A stretch of 10,640 nucleotides of DNA, taken from NCBI GenBank assembly GCA_029821455.1, contig JALGTI010000097.1, forward strand, positions 1 to 10,640, read 5' to 3'. Below the pieces are notes generated by a model. The model was not told the DNA's origin and searched no databases. It worked only from the letters and a program-made list of their open reading frames with translations. Source of the DNA: Candidatus Zipacnadia bacterium. Its GTDB lineage: Bacteria; Armatimonadota; Zipacnadia; Zipacnadales; Zipacnadaceae. The stretch's first letter is position 1; every line of letters starts with the position of its first letter. A program made the translations under genes and the position numbers. This document shows, one piece after another, positions 6,198-10,640 of the stretch.

Positions 6198-7385
6198 CTA
6201 GTCAGGCGTACGTACCGCGATGCCATCAATCTCCAACAGCAGCTCGGGCCGGCATATATCAGCGGCGACGTAGATACTGTTCGCCAGAAGCTCGCCTCGG
6301 TCGCCAATGAGCTCGCGCACTAGCTTCACGTCGTGCCCCTGTTTGATGAATACTGTTGAAGAGACAAAATCGGCGAGTGTCATGCGCCGAGTGCCCAGCA
6401 GAGAAGCGATGTTGTCAAGCGTGCGGATCACCTGGCCTTCAAGATCTCCAACGCAAAGTGACTGTCCCTCCTCGCCAACGGCCGCTGTCCCGGAAACATA
6501 GACGGTCTCGATGCCGCCAAAGGTGATGGCCATCCCTCGCGAAAAGGCCGAGCCGTAGCTGTAGGCCTCCTTCTGGCGGGGATTATGCAAGGGCTGGACG
6601 CTAACGTACCTCCTTCCCGGTCCGGCCAGGGCAAACAGGTCCAGAAGGCAGTGAGCGGGGCCAGGGAGCCGCGCCCCAATCCCAGTGCTGGCCGGTGGCC
6701 AGCTCGAGCTGGTTTGAGCGATCGAGCGAAGCTGGGAGTAGAAATCCGAGCGAATCGGATTGAACTCGTCGTACCACTCAAGAATATCTGCCAGGTAGAT
6801 CCACGTGCGTACTACGTCAGCGTACGAGCATCCGGTTGCACAGAGTATCGCATCGGCCCGTGCAAACATGTCACAAGCCTCTTGCTGGCGGCTCTCCGCA
6901 GTCCCGCGGCCAGAAACCCCACTGAGATATACATGTTGAGTGTCGCGGTGTTCGAAGGCTACTCCCGATAGCTGGTTATCGTCATATATCGGCGAACATT
7001 CGGGCCCGGCGACAGCATATAGGTAAGTCCCCGCCAAGCCCTCGTGATCACACGGCGCGCCCTCAACAAATGTCGCTGGCCACAGCCGACAGTCAGCCTC
7101 AGTGGCAAGAAGAGCTTGACGTTGGGCAAGGATTGCCTCGCGGAAGTCCGAGTTGCCGAATATACGCTCCTGAACACCACTGGCACCCTGCTCGCGTAAC
7201 CAGGAGCCGAGAGCGTCATACACTTCCCCGGCCTGCGTCGCTGCGTCGGCGGTGCCTATGGCATCGTGGGGCACACACGTCGCGTAAGACTCGCAAAGCC
7301 CAGGCCTTGTGACTGCCGCCCAAGCTAGCGGACCGGCCTCGTGCCAAGCAATACGCGCAGCATCCATATCAGACGAATCGCTCAT
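6198..7385 (-). CDS. Tandem RidA/YjgF-fold protein, chorismatase (FkbO/Hyg5)-like
   Basis: The protein has 395 residues with no signal peptide, so it is probably cytoplasmic. Residues 290-392 form a clear RidA-type module (ETVYVSGTAAVGEEG, LADFVSSTVFIKQGHD, ICRPELLLEIDGIAV). An earlier module at about 145-225 contains VRTWIYLADILEWYDEFN, followed by PASTGIGARL (231-240) and NPRQKEAYSYG (268-278). Two RidA-like halves with an R-T-W-I-Y-L segment, an A-S-T-G-I segment and an N-P-R-Q segment in this order are characteristic of the chorismatase family, which hydrolyses chorismate. Arg379 and Glu385 near the end sit where RidA-fold enzymes often carry functional residues. The exact activity is uncertain, because many bacterial homologues are uncharacterised. 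The ATG at 7383-7385 has only a weak AAAGGG upstream. It follows the ResB-CcsA gene by 150 bases on the same strand. Confidence 0.8.
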   Translation of the reverse strand: MSDSSDMDAARIAWHEAGPLAWAAVTRPGLCESYATCVPHDAIGTADAATQAGEVYDALGSWLREQGASGVQERIFGNSDFREAILAQRQALLATEADCRLWPATFVEGAPCDHEGLAGTYLYAVAGPECSPIYDDNQLSGVAFEHRDTQHVYLSGVSGRGTAESRQQEACDMFARADAILCATGCSYADVVRTWIYLADILEWYDEFNPIRSDFYSQLRSIAQTSSSWPPASTGIGARLPGPAHCLLDLFALAGPGRRYVSVQPLHNPRQKEAYSYGSAFSRGMAITFGGIETVYVSGTAAVGEEGQSLCVGDLEGQVIRTLDNIASLLGTRRMTLADFVSSTVFIKQGHDVKLVRELIGDRGELLANSIYVAADICRPELLLEIDGIAVRTPD

Positions 7386-7535
7386 TGGATCTGTCCCTTT
7401 CGACCTGCAAGGCAGAAAGCTACCGGCCTGGAGGCCGCTTCGTGGGATTTCGGTGCCGTGCGGGAGTATATGCCCTCCGCGTAATGCGTGCTCTGCGGCT
7501 CGCGAGAGCGCGCATGCTATCTGGCTGGCTTTCGG

Positions 7536-9995
7536 TTACTGCCTCCGGTGCGCCACGGAGGCAGTCGCCAGAGCTCTACGCTTCACAAAGTACATAATCC
7601 CCGTAGCGCAAGACAAAGCTAATGCTCCGAAGGCGACCATAGCCACCAATACATGAACGTGCAGCCAGAGTCTGTTTTGCAGCGCCGGCAACAGTGGTAT
7701 ACTTGCCTTGGCAGGCAACACCATACATGCGTACATAGTCAGCCCTAGTACGATAATAACAACGAATGGCCCCAGTGCTTTGGTTCCGGTTGTCTGCTCG
7801 ACAACTAGATGGACAATAGATATACACCACACGAAACATAGTGCGAAGTCGTAGCGGCTGGTCAAGGGGAGGCGCCCCGCCTCATGGGTCCGCAAGGTTA
7901 GAACTGCTGTCAGCGTCAACAAGCCTATCCCAGCCAACATGGTTGCGGCCTTGCCGACAATGAGGTTGCGCGTTGCGGCGAAGATAGAGTATGCTAGCAT
8001 CGCCAGCACATAGCCTGTAATGAATACCTGAGTCAGCCAGGTTTCGGCCAGACTGATATCTGCCCAGCCGCCGACCTCTGACCCTCTGCCATGGGAGTGC
8101 AAGCTCGGTATGAGGCCGATTCCGGCAAAGCAGAAGAGAACCGTAGCGAACCCTATGATGGCGAACGCCGCCGCTGGGCCGCCGCACCAACCTCGGCGAA
8201 GCCGGCCGTGGAGATAGGCTGCGTAGATCAGCCACGTAACTAGCGCTGCGGTCTCCTTGGGATCCCAGTGCCACCAGCGCCCCCAGGCAGCCTGACCCCA
8301 GACTGCCCCGGTGATAATCACCAACGTCAGTAGAGGAAAGGCAAAGGCTACAATGTTATAGCTCAATTGATCTAAGGCAGCCAGGCTGGGAAGATTCCGT
8401 ACCCAAAGGCCGGCACGACCACGCCGGCCCCCGAGGGCTTCCTCAGTACCAGCAGATTCTGCTTCGACCTCGACCCTTGCTTCGTTTCTCTTTGTGGTAC
8501 TCCATTCTACGCCCGACCTGGCAAGCTGCCTATTGACCGAATTGATGACACCCTCCAATACAGTAGCCGGCTGCTGCGCTACTGGTTCAGCGCCCGTGCT
8601 AGTACCCTCGAGAGCTGCCAGGGCCACCTTCACCTGCTGACCAGTCTCGGTAAGTTTGGCCAGTACCGTGTGCGGTCTCAAGTAGAAGGTCATCACCAGG
8701 CCCACAAATAGAGCCACGAAACCTAACCATACCACTGGCACACCATAGTCCCGTCTCACCATAAAGGATGCGAAATGCCGTACATCGGCCAGTTGTATCG
8801 TACCGCCATCGCAAGTGGCAACTTGCCCAAGTCTAACCCATCCGAGGTCTATGAGATCAAGCCTTCTTGTGATAGAACGCGAAGCCAGAGTAAGCCTTAC
8901 GGCCGGGTTCTTTGGAAACTCGGACTGGGACCCAACAATCTCCCCGTCTCGCTCCACGGCGTCCGGAACGAAGGCAGTGGCGATAATAGTTCTTTGACCG
9001 TCCCCAATGAATGCCTGGCACTCCTGCAAGGGAACCTGGTAGTATCGCGTACGGTCCGGTGAGTTGCCTCCCGTTACTGCCAGGGGCAACTTAACCACTT
9101 CAACGGCGCCACTTATCGGCCTTACCCTTAGTGTGAAGCCGGCCAGGCCCCAGGAATGCTGGAAGAAGCTGAAGTGGTCATAAGTCAAAGGCTGGTTGAC
9201 CACTACAGTCTTTCGTTTGGCCTCCTGACCACGATCCAATATGGTGAGGTCACTCTTATATGCTTTGACTGAGCCGTCCTGCGGGTAGTATTCGATTGAG
9301 AAATCGTTTAGCTTCAGTGCAAACTCAAAATCCCCATCGGGATCGATGTACGTTTCCCCCTCGGCTATTTGGATTGTCTTGTTCACTGCCAGACCCGGCC
9401 ACTGTCCCAATACTGCCCCCACGGCAATCGCAAGTACAGAGAAGTGAACGAGTATGATACCAAAGGCTGCGTAGGGCCGTTTTCGCCCTATGAGCCACCG
9501 GAATTCGTCTCCACCCACAGCAGCCTCGACCTTGTACCCTCGGTCGCACAAACCAGTCGCCAGTGCCGCCTGGGTAGACCGAAGGTCGCTGGCTACACTT
9601 CCTTCGACACTGGCAGTGCTATCAGCCTGCAAGCGACGCTGCAACACGCTAAGCTCCGGTTCTACGGAGTCACGACGCCTTAGCCCCCAGATCTGCTTCG
9701 CACGAGCTATAACATTCAGCGGCAGTAGGGTCAACAGTATCACATACCACGCTGAGCTGTAAAGGTGGTCAAGTCGGAGGTGACGGATAACACTGGATGC
9801 TAGCTCGTCGTATTTGTGGATGTAATGCTGTGGCGGTTGCCCCTGAGGGATGACGATTCCTACGACGCTGCAAGCAGCAATAATGACCAGAAGGTAGAAG
9901 ATGGCACGCGGTGACCCTAGGCTTCGCCAGAACGCTGCCACTAGGTCACCGAGGCCAGCCTGCAGTCCAGCTTGCTGTTGCCCGGCCTTCCGCAT
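7536..9995 (-). CDS. ResB-CcsA fusion, System II cytochrome c synthetase, CcsA half permuted
   Basis: The protein has 819 residues and is a membrane protein that exports heme and ligates it to CXXCH apocytochromes. Residues 25-450 are ResB: membrane spans near 31-50, 82-97 and 175-198 (with His184 in LVHFSVL), a large periplasmic part, and a span near 419-438. A charged linker (about 445-535) leads into CcsA. There LDQLSYN (541-547) precedes a span, the WWD motif WGRWWHWDPKE (571-581), YLHGR with His596, and LHSHG with His633. Two spans follow, then GRLPLTSRYDF (707-717), PALQ (770-773) and WLHVHV with His781. In canonical CcsA the GRLPLT, PALQ and WLxxHV part comes first and the WWD half last, so this domain is circularly permuted. 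All expected histidines remain. The ATG has GAGG seven bases upstream (10003-10006). It lies 67 bases behind a pseudopilin gene. Confidence 0.9.
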   Translation of the reverse strand: MRKAGQQQAGLQAGLGDLVAAFWRSLGSPRAIFYLLVIIAACSVVGIVIPQGQPPQHYIHKYDELASSVIRHLRLDHLYSSAWYVILLTLLPLNVIARAKQIWGLRRRDSVEPELSVLQRRLQADSTASVEGSVASDLRSTQAALATGLCDRGYKVEAAVGGDEFRWLIGRKRPYAAFGIILVHFSVLAIAVGAVLGQWPGLAVNKTIQIAEGETYIDPDGDFEFALKLNDFSIEYYPQDGSVKAYKSDLTILDRGQEAKRKTVVVNQPLTYDHFSFFQHSWGLAGFTLRVRPISGAVEVVKLPLAVTGGNSPDRTRYYQVPLQECQAFIGDGQRTIIATAFVPDAVERDGEIVGSQSEFPKNPAVRLTLASRSITRRLDLIDLGWVRLGQVATCDGGTIQLADVRHFASFMVRRDYGVPVVWLGFVALFVGLVMTFYLRPHTVLAKLTETGQQVKVALAALEGTSTGAEPVAQQPATVLEGVINSVNRQLARSGVEWSTTKRNEARVEVEAESAGTEEALGGRRGRAGLWVRNLPSLAALDQLSYNIVAFAFPLLTLVIITGAVWGQAAWGRWWHWDPKETAALVTWLIYAAYLHGRLRRGWCGGPAAAFAIIGFATVLFCFAGIGLIPSLHSHGRGSEVGGWADISLAETWLTQVFITGYVLAMLAYSIFAATRNLIVGKAATMLAGIGLLTLTAVLTLRTHEAGRLPLTSRYDFALCFVWCISIVHLVVEQTTGTKALGPFVVIIVLGLTMYACMVLPAKASIPLLPALQNRLWLHVHVLVAMVAFGALALSCATGIMYFVKRRALATASVAHRRQ
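7538..7565 (-). repeat. 10-bp stem-loop overlapping the ResB-CcsA stop codon
   Basis: ACTGCCTCCG (7538-7547) and CGGAGGCAGT (7556-7565) are exact complements with an 8-base loop. The stem covers the final codons and the first base of the TAA. No U-run follows in the minus direction (the next bases are CCGAAAGCC), so it is not a standard intrinsic terminator. It may stabilise the upstream mRNA end or weakly attenuate read-through into the RidA-like gene. Confidence 0.45.
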
Positions 9996-10062
9996 CGGTG
10001 TGCCTCGTCTTTACAGATTCTTGTGTCTGTCCAAGCTTACGCGTGCCATCTGCGGTCAGTTC

Positions 10063-10640
10063 CTACTTGCCGGGGATCACATGGTAGTAATCTGAGCCGC
10101 AATCGAGCGGTGGCTGGTTGCGATGATGCCACTTGGCGTGACCATCCAAGAATGCCACGTTGGCACCCTCATTGTGCCTATGGTCAGTGAGCACCGCCAT
10201 TCCCACTTGATGCCCGTCCCAGAAGGCTGTAGTCTCGGATGGGTATGGTATCTCGTTCAGTGATACAACCTCACCCGGCGGCATTCCCGGAACCCTATAC
10301 GCAAAGGCGGCCTTGTTCCACCCATAGCTGTAATGCCCAAGCCCAGGGAAGGACGACAAGTTTACCGACCCCTGGGGATCGCTCGGGCAAAACGCAATCT
10401 GCTGGTTCATCACATATGGTTCGAGCAGTTCTATTGTGGTCCAGCAGTAACTCCAATCTGGTTTACATGTTACCGCTATGGGCAGATTACCATCATAGTC
10501 CTGAGCGTACATCAGCACGGCCATGGCAAACTGTCTGACATTAGACAGGCAGCTCGCCTGCCGTGCCTTCTCCCGTGCCTTTGCAAACACTGGGAAAAGC
10601 ATCGCCGCCAAGATAGCAATAACGCCGATGACAACCAACA
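10063..10640 (-). CDS. Pseudopilin-like H-X9-DG protein, N-terminus beyond right edge
   Basis: This is the 3' part of a gene whose start lies off the right edge; 191 codons plus two bases and the TAG stop are visible. It opens inside the hydrophobic prepilin helix (LVVIGVIAILAAMLFPVF) and continues AKAREKARQASCLSN, as in the two pseudopilins at the left. The H-X9-DG motif is HNEGANVAFLDGH near the end, followed by a short tail ending IPGK. A CPSD motif after the middle is common in this family. It is shorter and less Cys-rich than the left pair. It sits 67 bases upstream of the cytochrome c synthetase gene on the same strand and may share its transcript. The actual start, cleavage site and promoter cannot be seen. 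Confidence 0.88.
   Translation of the reverse strand, partial: LVVIGVIAILAAMLFPVFAKAREKARQASCLSNVRQFAMAVLMYAQDYDGNLPIAVTCKPDWSYCWTTIELLEPYVMNQQIAFCPSDPQGSVNLSSFPGLGHYSYGWNKAAFAYRVPGMPPGEVVSLNEIPYPSETTAFWDGHQVGMAVLTDHRHNEGANVAFLDGHAKWHHRNQPPLDCGSDYYHVIPGK

Noticed and set aside
5785..6201. 138-codon plus-strand ORF across the spacer
   Set aside because: It has no ribosome binding site and no recognisable motif, and it would run against all neighbouring genes and across the minus-strand promoter.
7465..7470. TATACT as a -10 element for the RidA-like gene
   Set aside because: No sequence resembling TTGACA lies 16-18 bases upstream, so the match is too weak to call.
1..10640. CRISPR arrays, tRNA or rRNA genes, insertion sequences
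   Set aside because: I saw no regularly spaced repeats, no tRNA-like folds, and no transposase motifs or terminal inverted repeats with target duplications.

Overview
The window is a GC-moderate bacterial segment in which every convincing gene lies on the minus strand, so transcription runs from the right edge to the left edge. Three genes encode type II/IV pseudopilin-like proteins with the N-terminal FTLIELLVVIAIIAIL helix and a C-terminal H-X9-DG motif. This architecture is abundant in Armatimonadota, Planctomycetota, Lentisphaerota and Verrucomicrobiota. The FPVFARAREKARQ continuation is most typical of Armatimonadota, so I infer that phylum or a close uncultured relative. This is a judgement from memory of the families, not a search.

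Layout, in transcription order from right to left: (i) the 3' part of an H-X9-DG pseudopilin gene (10063-10640); (ii) an 819-residue ResB-CcsA fusion, the System II cytochrome c synthetase (7536-9995); (iii) a tandem RidA-fold protein resembling chorismatases (6198-7385); (iv) a 361-base stretch without a confident gene, holding a good sigma70-type promoter and a doubtful 82-codon ORF; (v) a two-gene, translationally coupled unit encoding a polytopic membrane protein, probably DUF6057 (3752-5836), and a membrane-anchored TolB/PD40 beta-propeller with a CXXCH heme site (2193-3755); (vi) a second strong promoter driving two tandem Cys- and Trp-rich pseudopilins (1252-2022 and 462-1193); (vii) a 242-base spacer with two stem-loops; (viii) the 5' end of a lipoprotein gene leaving the window (1-219).

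The genes suggest a common theme. The ResB-CcsA protein would attach heme to exported CXXCH proteins, and the beta-propeller is the only visible candidate client. The DUF6057-like membrane protein is coupled to that propeller and probably acts with it. The pseudopilins and the lipoprotein are also envelope proteins.

The most unusual observation is in the CcsA half of the synthetase. The tryptophan-rich WWD heme-handling half and its following histidines come before the part that is normally N-terminal (GRLPLTSRYDF through PALQ and WLHVHV). The domain therefore looks circularly permuted relative to canonical CcsA.
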